Shown: one piece after another, positions 1 to 12,664 of the stretch
How the letters are laid out: the number at the start of each line of letters is the position of its first letter
How positions within the stretch are numbered: the first letter of the stretch is position 1
NCBI GenBank assembly: GCA_023974075.1
Contig: CM043792.1
Coordinates: 18,732,824 to 18,796,823, forward strand
Origin: Chaenocephalus aceratus
Lineage: Eukaryota; Chordata; Actinopteri; Perciformes; Channichthyidae
Direction: 5' to 3'
Length of the DNA: 64,000 bases
The notes under the pieces: model-generated
The model's database searches: none
What the model saw: only the letters and a program-made list of their open reading frames with translations
What the model was told of the DNA's origin: nothing
Translations under genes and position numbers: made by a program

Positions 1-2991
1 ATTTGTATTTTCTCCACGGATATCAAAAGATCCATGCCTTCTTAAATCTTCATGGTGCTTAAGACGTATAAAAGACATGAAGTGTTCTATATAGACATTG
101 CAACGGGGGTTACAAGGTTAGACATGTTTTATTCACACTTTTTCACTTTAAACAGTGTGTTTCCTGTCTGTTTGCTGAACCAGCCATGACATTTAACTGA
201 ATAACTTATAACTGATTTATCCAATCTCTAACTGTGTCAGACTGCCGTTTAATGCTGAGCAGGTACAGTGCATGTGTTTCTCTTCTGCCTGTGGCAACGT
301 TATATTAAAAAAAATGAGTTGAAAGAACATAGATATGAGGGGGTTCAAGCATAATTCTTAACTTATGGAAACAAACTTGCCAGAGGTCTGCACGCTCTGA
401 GTGACCGGTTGAAAAACAACACATCCTTCAATATTTGAAACATTTTAGATGCTATAGATATGTTTGAAAGAATGCTGTTTTCATGAAAAGTGCCTGATAT
501 CCACTAATCAGGTTTTCCAAAAATAATGTCAAATGACTAAGTTAATGTGTTTAACTGTGGGCTACATTGATAAAAGAAATATATATATATATATATTAAA
601 GTTTCAGCTGTTGCCCTGCCACAATAAAAGCTACCATCTGAAAAATCTGTTGTTTGTGGTCTATTTGATCACACACCAGAAAACTAACAGCATCAGCAAC
701 ACTTGATACTGAAAAACAAAGAAAAGATTTACATTCCTGTGCTCATCTATTACACAGTCTCTCCCTCTCTCTCCCCCTTTTGCTTGCGCTCTCTCTTCCC
801 TTTGCTTTGAAGGGTAACCTCTGTGGAATGTGCTTCGTTAATCTCTCTTGACATTTCCCCTGTCTTCCTTTGCTGCGTACGTCTCCAGCTTGTTCAGTCG
901 GTTAAGCCAAAGGAATCGGGCCAAGCCAAACATTAGAATCTTAGAAATATTTCTCTATCATGGCTGAACGAAGGCAAACAGGGCACAGATTCCTCACATG
1001 CATTTCCTTGAATGTGTATTTAGATGCTAGATACTGAGCAGCTGTGTCTTTAAGAGACCTCAAATGCTGCTGCTGAGGAAAGCAACACTTAAGTGGTTTT
1101 GTTTCTACTGGAGCATGATGTTGGAGGACTGCTGAATTAATTTTGTCACTTAAGGGTGTCTACAACCGTGAGCTATGGAAGCAGCAGACGTGTTAACTAG
1201 AGACTGGGGCCAGCATGGCGTTCTCGGTGGTAGAGCATAACGTCAATTGGTGGTAACATATTCCAAAGGCTCATACTTTGTTAATGCAGCCTGGTGCCCT
1301 TTTACACACTACCCCACTTGCACCCCCTCTTCACCTCTTCAAGTGTGTGTTTTACAGGTGAAACTATAAGCTCATGTTACCATGTGTGTGTGAGTAGATG
1401 AAAACATGCAGATTTTAAGTAACAGGTTGCAGTTTTGAGTTACATGTGGGAGTCTGATCTGCTCCAGAAGTCTTGTGGGTTCATTTTTCACCCACAAGAC
1501 ACATAAGTATATTTTTGGAATTAATATAAAGCTGTCTTTCATTTCAATTTTACATTAAAGTAAAATGATGATGAATTAAAAAAAAAAGGTGTAAAACAGG
1601 ATTATTTTGAAAGCAGCAATACTCCCCCATTCAAGATTAGTGTTCTGTAAAATGGTTGTAAAATATCTTCAATTTCTCTGGAGTAAGCATGCAAACATTT
1701 ATAAAAATAGCCCATCTGATGCCATCAAGGTTATCTTGGCTTGAGCTACCAAGAATATATTTAACGGAAAGCCTGCTATCAAGTTGCATTATGGGATGTG
1801 TAGGGGATTTTTGGAACTAAAATAGGTCTGCATTGGTTTTTCTTTTATTTATATCTCCAAGTGTACACAATTATGGAAGTGCAATAGTAAATTGCTAGAA
1901 TGCCTTTTTAGGCCAACCTGTCTACAAATGGTCTGGCAACATGATTGTAAATTGTACTGATTTGTATACTGGAATTTAATTTCAAACATGAACCTCAGAT
2001 GTTATACTGTAACTCTCTCCACACTAAGATTGAGCTCAACCAATCAGATTGCTCCTGCTTTAAGAGCAGCTCTGCTTCTGGGTGATGTTTCTTAGTGAGT
2101 AAAACTCCAATCCACTCCAATTTAAATGCAGATTTGGCACAGCTATTCAACAGAGAATCCCTCAATGCTTTAAAGCACCTTAATCCAGCTTTAAAAGCAA
2201 CTCATTTATTATTATGCCCGTGATCACACGACACCAAGCGGATGTTACTGTACTCAAACCCCACGACGGTGTGACTCGTATTTGCATAATATTCAAATTG
2301 AAATTGAAATGGGGAATATTGGCAGTACAGCAAAGAAAATGTTAATATTCAAACAATCTATTTTTAAGCCTCAGTGTATGGATGGGTATGAATGGTATTA
2401 TTGGCATTTGGATGGCGTCCATGCCGGGGGCAGAGCAAGACTGATGGAGTTTCACCATTTCAGATGAGGATGGAGACTGATGCTGTCGGCAGAATCGAGG
2501 TACACTTAAGCCTCTGCCCTCTCAATCTCTCAATCATTTGCCAAGTTAATTCAGCAGTCAAGATGATCTGACTTACAGCGTCACCCCTAGCAGGACAAGG
2601 TAAGGGGATACGTTCAGAGTAACGTCTAAATAGTAGCTTGACATTCAGATTAGTCATGGTTGTTGTAAAACCGTCGTCAGATGAAACATATCAGTGATTC
2701 CAGTTACTGTCAAGGCTGTAATATAAAAAATAATAAACGACTGCCTGTGAAAGTGTCAGGGAGCTGGTTACTCTACTAAATACTGTAGGGCCTCCCCGTT
2801 TTAGATATATTGACCATGAAGGGAACGGCCTTTTTGGATGCCCTGCTTGTTTTTGGCGGCTGAGCTTCAGGCTTCAAATAAGTGTAATGTTGTAATGGAA
2901 TTCTTCTCTCATAAACATAATTGAGAGCTACTTTACAATTACTTTACAAAAGTCAATGAACAACTGTATTACACTCCAATGCAAATGATGT
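1..2991. other. intergenic, possible 3' UTR of an upstream gene
   Basis: No coding exon is recognisable. An AATAAA at 623-628 followed by a TG-rich stretch (about 647-660) looks like a + strand poly(A) site, so the first 650 bases may be the 3' UTR of a gene lying to the left. The rest is AT-rich with a short (AT)n at 580-595. Short open frames here have no family features. Confidence 0.3.
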
Positions 2992-3000
2992 GCTGTGTTG

Positions 3001-3934
3001 TAGTGATGTTACGTATTGCGCCGAGGCTTCGGAGTGTGTGTCGAGTAATCCCCGAAGCTTTTTGTGAAGCCTGTATCGAGGCTTGTATCGTTTTGGGCCA
3101 GTGACGTCATCAATGACAAACGAAGCCTCGCTGCCTGTCGATACCACGTGACTGCTTCAGGAAGCAATTCAGATCGGTTGAACCGTTGAACCACAACGCT
3201 CATAATACCCATGGATGTATAATAAGAAGAACCATATTAGCCCTCCTGTACCCGGCGGGCCCGGGGACACAATGGAATCAAGAGCGCTCAGACCCTCACT
3301 TATAGAGGTCGGAACATGTCATAATAAATAGATACAAGCATAAATAAATGTAGGAATAAAAATATCAATAATACAGGAATAGATATCTTACAGTGTTTTC
3401 AAGGAGATTCAGCGTGTGTGCTGTGGCTCAGCTGGAAAGCAGTGACTCATGACCGCAGGGTCCCTGGTTCAACGGCTGAACAATACTTATTTGTTGTTGT
3501 TTATAAAAGCTACAGCTAAATGAGATAATGTACTTAATAAATGTATTATTTGATATGGTTTAGCCTTTCTCAGGCTACAACATGGTTAAGTTTATGAATA
3601 TTATTAAGGAATACAAATCCCTCTTTGCAATGTTTACCAGCCTCCTTAGGCTTTTCAATCACAATCATTAAACTGGAATAAATACAATATTGTTAACATG
3701 AAAATATGATGTTATGTTCGTTGTTTAGAGTTATTCTAAGGCTTTACTCATTGGGAACTCGGTATGAGATAGAGCACACTGTGAGATGTCCAATCTGCCT
3801 GTTTTACACACTTTGACCAACAGGGGGTTTGTGTTCAAATGAAGCCCATGATGAAGCCTCATGAGATGAACCCTTTGCAAACCAATTGGCTGGAAAGCTT
3901 CAAAGCTTCATAAGGCTTCATCTCACCATCACTA
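3001..3934. mobile_element. non-autonomous hAT element (934 bp)
   Basis: The element begins TAGTGATG and ends CATCACTA, a terminal inverted repeat. It is flanked by the same 9 bases, GCTGTGTTG, at 2992-3000 and 3935-3943; one of the nine is probably a chance extension of the usual 8-bp hAT duplication. Subterminal regions carry repeated GAAGC/GCTTC motifs on both sides. No transposase frame is present, so it would need a transposase in trans. It contains a tRNA-like promoter segment around 3424-3476. Confidence 0.85.
3424..3476 (+). other. tRNA-like Pol III box A/box B pair inside the hAT element
   Basis: TGGCTCAGCTGG (3424-3435) resembles box A, and GGTTCAACGGC (3466-3476) resembles box B, at tRNA-like spacing. 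No complete cloverleaf or acceptor stem is visible, so this is not called a tRNA gene. It is either a relic of a tRNA-derived SINE caught in the hAT element or a chance match. Confidence 0.3.
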
Positions 3935-3943
3935 GCTGTGTTG

Positions 3944-5325
3944 TGTTTCGTCAAATGTGTAGTTATGTATTTTGTCTGTCATTTCCTGTTTTGTTACCTC
4001 TTGTCTTTCATTTCAGGCCCTGTTTTCTTCCTCCCCTTGGGTGTTTGTCCCACCATCATCAGTGTCTGCCCCGCCCCTGATTGTTTCCCACCTGTTCCCA
4101 CTCACCTCATGTTTAAATAGTCCTGTCTCTCCCCTGTCCTGTGTCAGTTTGTTTCCCTAAATGGTCGTGCCAAGCCTCAGCTCAGAAAGGATTGCTTTTC
4201 ACTCATGTCAGGTTTTGTTATTTTTAGGGCTGTCAAACGATTAACATTTTTAATCAGATTAATCACAGTTTAAAAATTAATTAATCATGATTAATCACCA
4301 TTCGAACTATGTCCAAAATATGCCATTTATTTATGTATATTGTTGTGGGAATGGAAAGATAAATGAAAGAAGGCGGATATATCCATTTAACATACAGTAT
4401 CTATGTGTATTATAACATTTGTCTGCATGTCAAAATGAAAGACAACACACACACCTATCAATCATCAAACCGTGGGGTCTTTCATTACGTGTTGATTTCT
4501 ATCAACGGGGGAGTACTTCAGGAAAGTCGACAGGGGGGGGGGCGGCGGCTAGTGGAGTACTTCGTGACCACAGTGTGAACGTTGTGATCAGCTGTTTTAG
4601 CGCAGTTCTCCAGTGAAGGGGGGAGTCTCCCTCCGCAGACGGTTGGCGTAGTTTTGGCACAGTTCCGTTGTACAGACCGACGTTAACAGCAGCCCCGTCT
4701 GTGCACACGGAGACCGACTCTGTCGTCCGGTGATCGAACCGCCTTCTGGAAAGCTTCACAAGTACGTCGGTACGCAAATGCGCTTTGTGACACAAGTGAC
4801 GGTACGCATTTCAGATTAGGCACATAACATGCGTACCAGTTATGTGCACCCCTGTACTACAGTAAAAGTATTCTCAGTCGGGACTTCCTGCAACAACACC
4901 ACGCCGTTATCAAAGATGTTCTATTGAGAAGACGATCACTACGTGACAAAAGTTTTCAAAACCGTGGCTACTGAAATCAATCTTACTAACTGCTGTCTGT
5001 GCAATTTACTCCGCGCGAGTTGGCAGACTTTATTTTGCTTACTTTAACATCATTTTTCATGGTGGGGCTAAGCCATTTCTTACCTACCCCAGCCATACCC
5101 TGGCGCTGGCACGTATAGGGCGGGCCATTCTGCACATGCGTTAAATGCGTTAAATATTTTAACGCAATTAATTCAAAAAATTAATTACCGCCGTTAACGC
5201 GATAATTTTGACAGCACTAGTTATTTTGTTTATTTTGTTGGCTTAAGTTTTTATTAAGTCCTCTTTTTCTTATGCTAGTTTTTTCCTCCTTGTGAGCGCC
5301 TTTTGTTACTTTCCACCACCTACTT
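3944..5325 (+). repeat. possible degenerate LTR-like sequence split by a hAT element
   Basis: Pyrimidine-rich sequence before (3944-4224) and after (5228-5325) the hAT element reads continuously when the hAT and one target copy are removed. It resembles fish gypsy LTR U3/R regions: CACCTG-rich, with a TTTAAATA box near 4111. I could not find matching ends or a target duplication, so this is only a suggestion. Confidence 0.25.
4225..5219. mobile_element. non-autonomous hAT element (995 bp)
   Basis: Termini are TAGGGCTGTCAAA at the left and TTTTGACAGCACTA at the right, inverted with one mismatch. Exact 8-bp target duplications GTTATTTT flank it at 4217-4224 and 5220-5227. Subterminal regions are rich in TTAA and in AT palindromes such as TTAATCATGATTAATC. 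No transposase is encoded; a 97-codon open frame on the - strand is not a recognisable protein. Confidence 0.88.
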
Positions 5326-5329
5326 TATC

Positions 5330-5955
5330 TATTAGAAAGCTGCAGCTGATTCAGAACGCCGCTGCTCGAGTCCTCACTAACACTAAGAAAGTGGATCACA
5401 TCACTCCTGTTCTGAAGTCTTTACACTGGCTTCCTGTGTGTCAAAGAATAGATTTCAAAATACTGCTGCTGGTTTATAAAGCACTGAATGGTTTAGGCCC
5501 AAAATACATTTCTGACCTCCTGCTAAATTATGAACCATCCAGATCTCTCAGGTCTTCAGGGACTGGTCAGCTTTCTGTCCCCAGAGTCAGAACTAAACAT
5601 GGAGAAGCAGCGTTCAGTTATTATGCTCCAAATATCTGGAACAAACTCCCAGAAACCTGCAGGTCCGCTGCAACTCTGACTACTTTTAAATCCAGCAAGA
5701 AGACTTTCTTTTTGTCGCTGCTTTTAATTTTAATTGAAACTGAGCCGTTGTGTTCATCAGTAAAGTGGAACTTCTGTGTGAACTATTCATATCTTAATGC
5801 ACTGTAACTTTGTATTCATGCATTTTCTTTTAATGTTTCTTTTATTATCTTTTACTGTTTTTAAATGCCTTTGTCTGAATGTCTTTCATTTTTGTAAAGC
5901 ACCTTGAATTGCCTTGTGTTGAAAGGTGCTATATAAATAAACTTGCCTTGCCTTA
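5330..5955 (+). mobile_element. 5'-truncated L2/CR1-type LINE 3' end
   Basis: The frame ending at 5807 carries the C-terminal region after the reverse transcriptase of fish L2-like LINEs. Recognisable pieces are QLIQNAAARVL, then SLHWLPV, then a YAPNIWNKLP block. It is followed by the typical L2 3' tail: AAAGCACCTTGAATTGCC, then a GGTGCTATATAAATAAA segment, then TTGCC repeats near 5943-5955. The RT core is absent, as expected for a copy truncated by incomplete reverse transcription. The last part of the open frame (about 5715-5807) is already 3' UTR-like. Confidence 0.8.
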
Positions 5956-7467
5956 CTTTGTTAAGAGGGATTACCTGAACTTTGAAAATAAATATGCCTT
6001 TTTTTATATATTCAAGACTTTGTCTCTGGGTCGTGCATTTGAGTTCATCAATTTGTGTCGAGGTCCTGACATGCTGTCTGGAAACAGTTTTGTTTGCCCC
6101 AACATAAATATTATTATTTAAATTAGATTTGAGTCTAAAATCATAATTTTTTTCATTACATGTTACAATTGAGAAAATGCAGTGTTTGTCAGTGGGATTT
6201 ATAATCTTATAACACTTGTGTTTAAATGTATTGGGTTGAAGAAATAAAATGTGAAGAACCAAACTGTCTGGTTTAATTGCTAGATTATTGTTTTGATGTC
6301 TTTTTTTATAAAACTAACATATTTAGTAAAAATGGTCTGTGTTTTTATTATTCTTACTTTAGGGATGCAACTCCACATGTATTTGTCACCATGCATGTTG
6401 ATATCAGAAGCAAGCACTGACCTCTGCAGTGTCCTTCTTACACATCAGAGAAAGGTCATTAATAATGATTGTCCCACTGGGCAAGTTGATAAACCTTTAA
6501 AAGGTGTTGAAATAAGTGTGTTATTTAGTCTATGCGTGCTGTAACGGTCATGCATTAAGCCTGTTGTGGCTGAGGGCTGAGGGATTAGACACGCAAGCCG
6601 GTGGAGGGAGTGTGAAGGATGGGACGTCTGTTTATAACACAGGGTTACAGTGAGTGGTGATGATGATAAGAAATATGGCTTGTTTGGATTCCACCAGTGA
6701 TGTTTCTATCCTTGTGATGTCTCTCTGCCACAAGTGAGGAAGAAGATTTATGGACGAACAAGGGAGGAGAAAGAAATGATTTGGTAATAGAATAAAAGAA
6801 AGAGGAAAAACGAGGTGCGAAACTAAAGATTACGTTTAATAGAGTAAACTTCCTTATGAGTTGAATGCTATTACTGTATGTGAATGAAGCAGTCTCAACA
6901 TGAGAAAACATTTGCTAAATTAAACTCTAATTTAGGAACGCGGAATGTATGGTGTTTGGTAAACAAAGGCGGATTTAAATACTGTATTAAGCCGTCATCC
7001 ACTTTAGCTTTCCATTCATTCCCTTTTGTCTTCCAGCGAGCATAAGCACAGCCTGCGTTCCAAATAGACCAAGGCTTCTCTCAAATCACAGGGGAACATT
7101 TCATAAAAAATAATACATTCTTGGTGTTGGGCTGTGTTTAGAGAGACTTTGTTAATTATATATCAGGGCTCAATTCACTTTTGTCACGCTCTCTGTAGGA
7201 CCGTATAGTGCAGTCGCTTCACTCTGCATCTGTCTGTAATTCATCAAGCAGCATGGGCATACCTGTGCGAACTCGATGATAGTCTCAGTATGAAGAAATG
7301 CTACACTGAGCGGTTGCAGACGTGTAGTTTGGGGGATTGAGGGGTAGGAGGGCTGACAGGATGCTAGACTCTTTCTAGCCTGCAGCCATTAGGATGACGG
7401 GTGGTTTAACCTTCCACTGAACAACTGTTACTCAACAAAAACAAGAAGATGGACTAAGACGTCCAGT
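5956..7467. other. intergenic, no feature recognised
   Basis: AT-rich sequence with only short open frames on both strands, none with a recognisable domain or splice context. A 133-codon frame on the - strand (5861-6262) is low-complexity and overlaps the LINE tail. Confidence 0.5.
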
Positions 7468-7850
7468 GGGCTTGGTTTCACAAACATATTTTAGATAGGT
7501 CTATTGGGTTTCACAAAGACAGACTCACTCACTTAACTTCAGACGTCTAAACTCATCTGTTGCAAACTGCCAAGTTCTTTTAGATCTTAGAGGAGGTCTT
7601 ATTTGCCATGAGTTCTGTGTTTTTCCAAATGTTACAGAGCTCAGCTCCATTCGCTCCAGCAGAACAAAAATGTCAACTGGAAGAATTCAACAGGGAATTT
7701 TGACCATCCATTGCAAGGATCTAAAGACAAACGTTATTGCTGTAAACATTTTAAATCCCTGATGTAAATTAAACAACGTAAAACCGGTCCAACACTTTAA
7801 TACAGTCTTAAATCTAGTCTAAATTCTACTTTATCTTTGTGAAACAGGCC
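7468..7850. mobile_element. short MITE with TTTCACAAA termini
   Basis: The left end GGGCTTGGTTTCACAAA and the right end TTTGTGAAACAGGCC form an imperfect inverted repeat about 380 bp apart, a layout common in fish MITEs. The interior is AT-rich and non-coding. No clear target duplication was found, so the superfamily is not assigned. Confidence 0.5.
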
Positions 7851-8061
7851 AGTCAATTTTGTGGACAAATTGTTTTAAATGTAAATCCACTTAATGTTAT
7901 ATTTGGTTTTGAATATTCTATATCACAATCAGTGCTGACAAGTGACACCATTATTGGCCCCACAATTGGTGGAGCCAATAATGAGAAGAAACGTCTGACG
8001 GTTTGCCATAGCTATGAACCTGGCGACTGCTATGAACCTGGCGACTGCTATGCCCTGTCCT

Positions 8062-8103
8062 AGGAGGAGGAGGAGGAGGAGGAGGAGGAGGAGGAGGAGG
8101 AGG
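8062..8103. repeat. (AGG)14 microsatellite
   Basis: 42 bases of uninterrupted AGG. An imperfect tandem of an 18-base unit containing CTATGAACCTGGCGACTG lies just before it (about 8010-8050). Confidence 0.95.
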
Positions 8104-9250
8104 GCGGCGGCACACACTCACTAATGGAGCAGCGCCAGTAAACCTCCACCCTGGCACAAGGCAACTATCAGCATCAACACTAGTGCACAATGTCTAATTA
8201 TGATGTAACTGGCGTGTTACATAGAGTCATGGGCCATGACACGAAACAGGTCAATAATCCATACTTATGTGAGAAACAAAGATCCCGCTGGGCTGTTTTG
8301 CCTTCTTTATTGGGTCAAAAGGGGCTAACCGTATCCACTTCCATTCCCAGGGGTGTCTTTAGCTTAGCGGATCCAGAAGGCCACAGCTCCTATGCTGAAG
8401 AACTATTCTCGTTGCTGTTTATAGGCATGCGTGCTTTTTCATGATCCCACAGCTTCTTGATTCCTGGTGCCACATTAACCGCGGAGAGAAAGACGCCATG
8501 AGGGGGGGGTTATATGTGCTGTAACCAGATAGACACGGAGAGGGGCTGCAGAGTGTATGAAGTTCAAGAGAGGGGAAACGATCTGTGATGGGTGGAAACA
8601 CAAGAACAACAGCAGGCACTCATGTGGTGTTGGGAAGATGATATGTGTGATGTCTGGATGCTGGATTGGCAACACATTGGTAAGATATAATGAAATGTAG
8701 GCATCGAATTACTGCATGATGGAGAATAAAAATGATAAAGGGTATTAAGCGCTCTGGAGTGGAACGATTTTAGTTTATGCATTTTAATCACACATCCGCA
8801 CAGATATGCGTATACAATCTGAACCTATTTGTTTTGAGTAAAAAATACTTTTGATTTCATCTATAGTAGAGTATAAAATTGCACTTTAAGCAAAAAAGAT
8901 CACTGCATTCCTATCGGCCCATGACGGGGAATGTGACACCTTGACTAAAATCCACAAGAAAAAAGGGAGATCTGACTGTTTCCACACAATAACAGTGATA
9001 TGGTGAACTTCCTAGAGATTGGCGAGGGGAGATGGATGCCAGCGGGGGAGACAGCGTAACAGAATGAGGGAGGCAATCGGGGTCAGATAGATTAAGTGTC
9101 TGAGGTGCAGAGATATGACGCAAGGTAGTTACACCTGACTTGGCAGAGGTCCCTCTAACAAATCATCTCTCCGCTTTTATCTGCTACCTTCTCCTCTCCT
9201 CCTGCCTTCATTCCCTCCTCTTCTCATGCATGCACTCGTTTCTCAGGTTT

Positions 9251-9311
9251 CAAGTAAACAGCTGATTTATGGTGCATTACCTCAATGCACCATAAATCAG
9301 CTGTTTACTTG
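9251..9311. repeat. perfect 28-bp inverted repeat with 5-nt loop
   Basis: The arm at 9251-9278 is the exact reverse complement of 9284-9311, separated by ACCTC. The RNA would be a perfect 28-bp hairpin. No flanking target duplication is visible. It may be a template-switch palindrome or a very small foldback; a microRNA precursor is less likely because the stem has no bulge. Confidence 0.9.
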
Positions 9312-12300
9312 TTGACAAAGGCAGCAGAGCATATATTAGACTGACAAAAACATTATGACATGCACTACAGCCTGTGCAATTTCATGTCACATATTATCCT
9401 TTTGTATCAATGGAAGATATAAGCTTAGGTTATGCTGTTCATAGAGGTTTCGTTTTTTGTGTGACATCATATTTCATCACTATATGTGAACAGAAAACTC
9501 ACAGGGTTCAATTGTTGTCATTCTTTAAGAGAATCCCGGAAAGAAATTACCTACTGTATAGCAATACATTTCTTCATTTCTAACTTAAACCTACCATCAC
9601 ACATCACTGTTGCTGACTTTTGCATCTTCACCATTCCTGCCTTCCTCAGCTTAATGAACCTCGAGTACCTGAGAGGATTCCCCCTCACACAACACACTTG
9701 TCCCTATAAGAGTCAATAAGATCCCTTATCGTATCCAAATTGCTCTTCTATCTATTACTTTTTGAAGAGCAATATTATATCAAATTGTATTTAACACTAA
9801 GCAAATATTAAACCAACACATAACACTTTACTCTCTAAACATTGTAAATATTTGACATTACATGCTTTCATTCTTTGCATTTCTATCCCTATTTTTAAAA
9901 AAGAAAAGCGCATTTGTCCGCCTAAAAGAACGATACACAGCAAGACGGCAGCTTTAGAACTTTGTTAAAAGAGAAAGCAGCCTAAGACACTGAGGATGAA
10001 TTGACGAAAAGATGAACTTGTCACGAACTAATGAAAGCAAAAATAAATGGCATAGATTACAGAGTGATCACGCTCATGTTTAAGAGCTTTCACATGCCAT
10101 TTAATTATTGTCACATAAATACTTAAATGTCCAGTCTCACTTGTCCAAATAAAGAGTTTGAAATGATGGGTTCATTTTTTCTTTCTAATTCTTTTTTAAC
10201 TCATCTTAACATCTCAGTGTATCCCCAGCTTCCAGCGTTCCTGTTATAATCCTACAGGTTGGACCGTCTTACCTGGCTTCTGGGGCTCAGGCATGTCTCT
10301 TTCGTTTTATAGTGATTCCTCTGATAGTGTCTTCCTCCCTCCTTGTCTGTGGATCTGCCTGAATTTCCACCTTCATCCCTTTTTATCACCTCAACACCCC
10401 CCTCCCCCTCAAACACACACACACTACAACTGTCAGTGACGTCATCCTCCCCCCAACAAGTGGAACAAGGAAGGAAGAGAGCGACAGAATGGCTGTCACT
10501 TGAAACCTTGGCAGGAACTGCAGGGCTTTGAGGAGCAGAAGGTAGACACCATGATGGGTAAAAGCGGAGTCATAAAGAAAAGTCCAGCCCTCGAGGAAAA
10601 ACTGCCAGAGGATTAACTCGTTAGGCTCTGGAGCCAGGATGTTCACAAGCTGTCTGATGCCAATCCGATCCACCAGACAATAGGATGGAGTGATTCAGCA
10701 GCGGCGTGCACTGCTAAACAAATTTGAATTGAAAATACTGTAGTGGAGTCCACTACAATGGTAAGGTGCAGACGGAGTCAAAGGGTGGCCTGACATTTTT
10801 GGAGAGAAAAGAAGCTTTTATTTATCAATTTCTTGAAGTACTAAAAGATTGAACAGACACATCAAACTACTTGAGTCAACAAAAACTTGGATTAGATGAA
10901 AATGCCGGCAATCAATTCACTGCATTGGAGCTTTCATTTCTTGTTTAAAGAATGGCCGACATCTCAGTTTAAGAAACTGTAGACGTTTAAATTAATAGCT
11001 AGTAAAGATTGAACATAATCTCGCTTAAGAAAGCATAATTTTCCCTACTCTACCCAGCGTTACAGATGACCTCAAGTTAAATGGGTCATGTAGATTCCAC
11101 TTATATCACGATGCAAGTGCAGCACCTATTCTACTAATGTATGCAGAGAAAAACATTACAGAGACAGAAGGTGATAACTGTTCATTTAGTAGCTCTTTGT
11201 CTAAAAGTACAGAGCAGATGATCAATTAATGGCACATTTTATGATCAATTTGGGCATAAAATGATTATCCCATTGAGACATGAAGCTTCAGAGTTGAATA
11301 GAAAATCAGTGAAAAGTGTTTTGCAATGTTTTTCTGTGTCAAAATCAACTATCAATAACCCTGAGGAGGATCTTGTGTTTACAAGAGTCAAAGTGAAATA
11401 AGGCCCCAACCTCAATAACGTTCACACCGTCCCTATTTGAAGAGTAAAAAAGCAGCAGCAGCCTTGTGTTCCTATAGGCTCTGACAATCCCATGTGTTCT
11501 CCAGTAGCCATAGCTGTCAACAGGATGTATTTTACTGCAAGCCCTCCACAGGGATGTGAGGAACAAGGTCAAAGACAGTCGGAGGAGGTCACCGACCTTA
11601 TGAATTCCTGGAGAGGTATAAACTCCCCAACCCAAAGACATGACTATAGAGACACATGCTAAGAATTTGTCATATATTTATCATGTGTTGTGGTATAAAC
11701 AAACAGGATAAATAGTATTGTACTCATACGAGTGATAGAAGTAGGTCATTCTTTCTTAAATTCCATGGCAATGCCAACCCAAATGGGAACTAAAAACATT
11801 GGTGTTAAATTATGCATTTAAGAAGTGTTTCACTTTCCATTATTTCGCTTGTATACAGCAGCCCCTTTTATGAATTCTCCATTTGTTTTCTGGCTGTCCA
11901 AAAACCTTGGCTATAACAATAAACAATCTTTGAGACTTTAATATCGGAGAGAGAAGTTAAGTCAGACGGAGACACATAGATTGAAGAACTGCTATTTGAG
12001 GCAAGTGCAACTTGAGATTCAGATATTCAAGGAGAACCAAATACCCTCGAGAAAGATTATAGAGGGCTGTTTGAATAGGACATTAAAGGTCCCTGAGGCC
12101 TACTGTATATTCCAACTTTACACTACATGAATTTTAAGCAGAATTGTTTTTATTAAGTCTTTTTGATGTGCTCACAGCTCATCAGGGGTGATGTATTCTG
12201 TGACTTAACTCTGTGAAGGTTGAAATCATATGTATATCGTGGATTTAAAGCAGATATAGGAGACTAACTATAGGTGTCCTAGATGATCCATTGATCCGCT

Positions 12301-12567
12301 GTAGAGGATGACACCAAAGTTATTCAACGTTTGTATTAGTAAAGCTTCACTGGAGTACAAGTTAAGCCAACTGAAGCTCGTCCTCTCCATCTTCACAGCG
12401 GCTTTCCCATGACTGTCATCCGTTTAGAGATGAAAGCAGCCAGTAAGTAGTATTTTGTATCAAAATCAAATAATTGTAAAAAAAATGTACACTAAATGTA
12501 TTTTACTCCCAGCAGTGACAACATGTGATTGGTATTGTTTTAGACGTATTTGCATGTTTGTGTGTGC

Positions 12568-12570
<3 letters not shown>

Positions 12571-12662
<92 letters not shown>
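12571..12662. repeat. (TG)46 microsatellite
   Basis: 92 bases of uninterrupted TG dinucleotides. Open frames across it on both strands are artefacts of the repeat. Confidence 0.97.

Positions 12663-12664
<2 letters not shown>

Noticed and set aside
4502..4795. 97-codon - strand frame in the hAT at 4225-5219 as transposase remnant
   Set aside because: No hAT motif; the frame crosses a G-rich simple stretch.
9251..9311. Hairpin as a microRNA precursor
   Set aside because: Perfect stem without bulges, only 28 bp, no known seed recognised; kept only as an inverted repeat.
10437..10444. TGACGTCA as a CRE-driven promoter
   Set aside because: No gene start can be linked to it; single palindromic octamers occur by chance.
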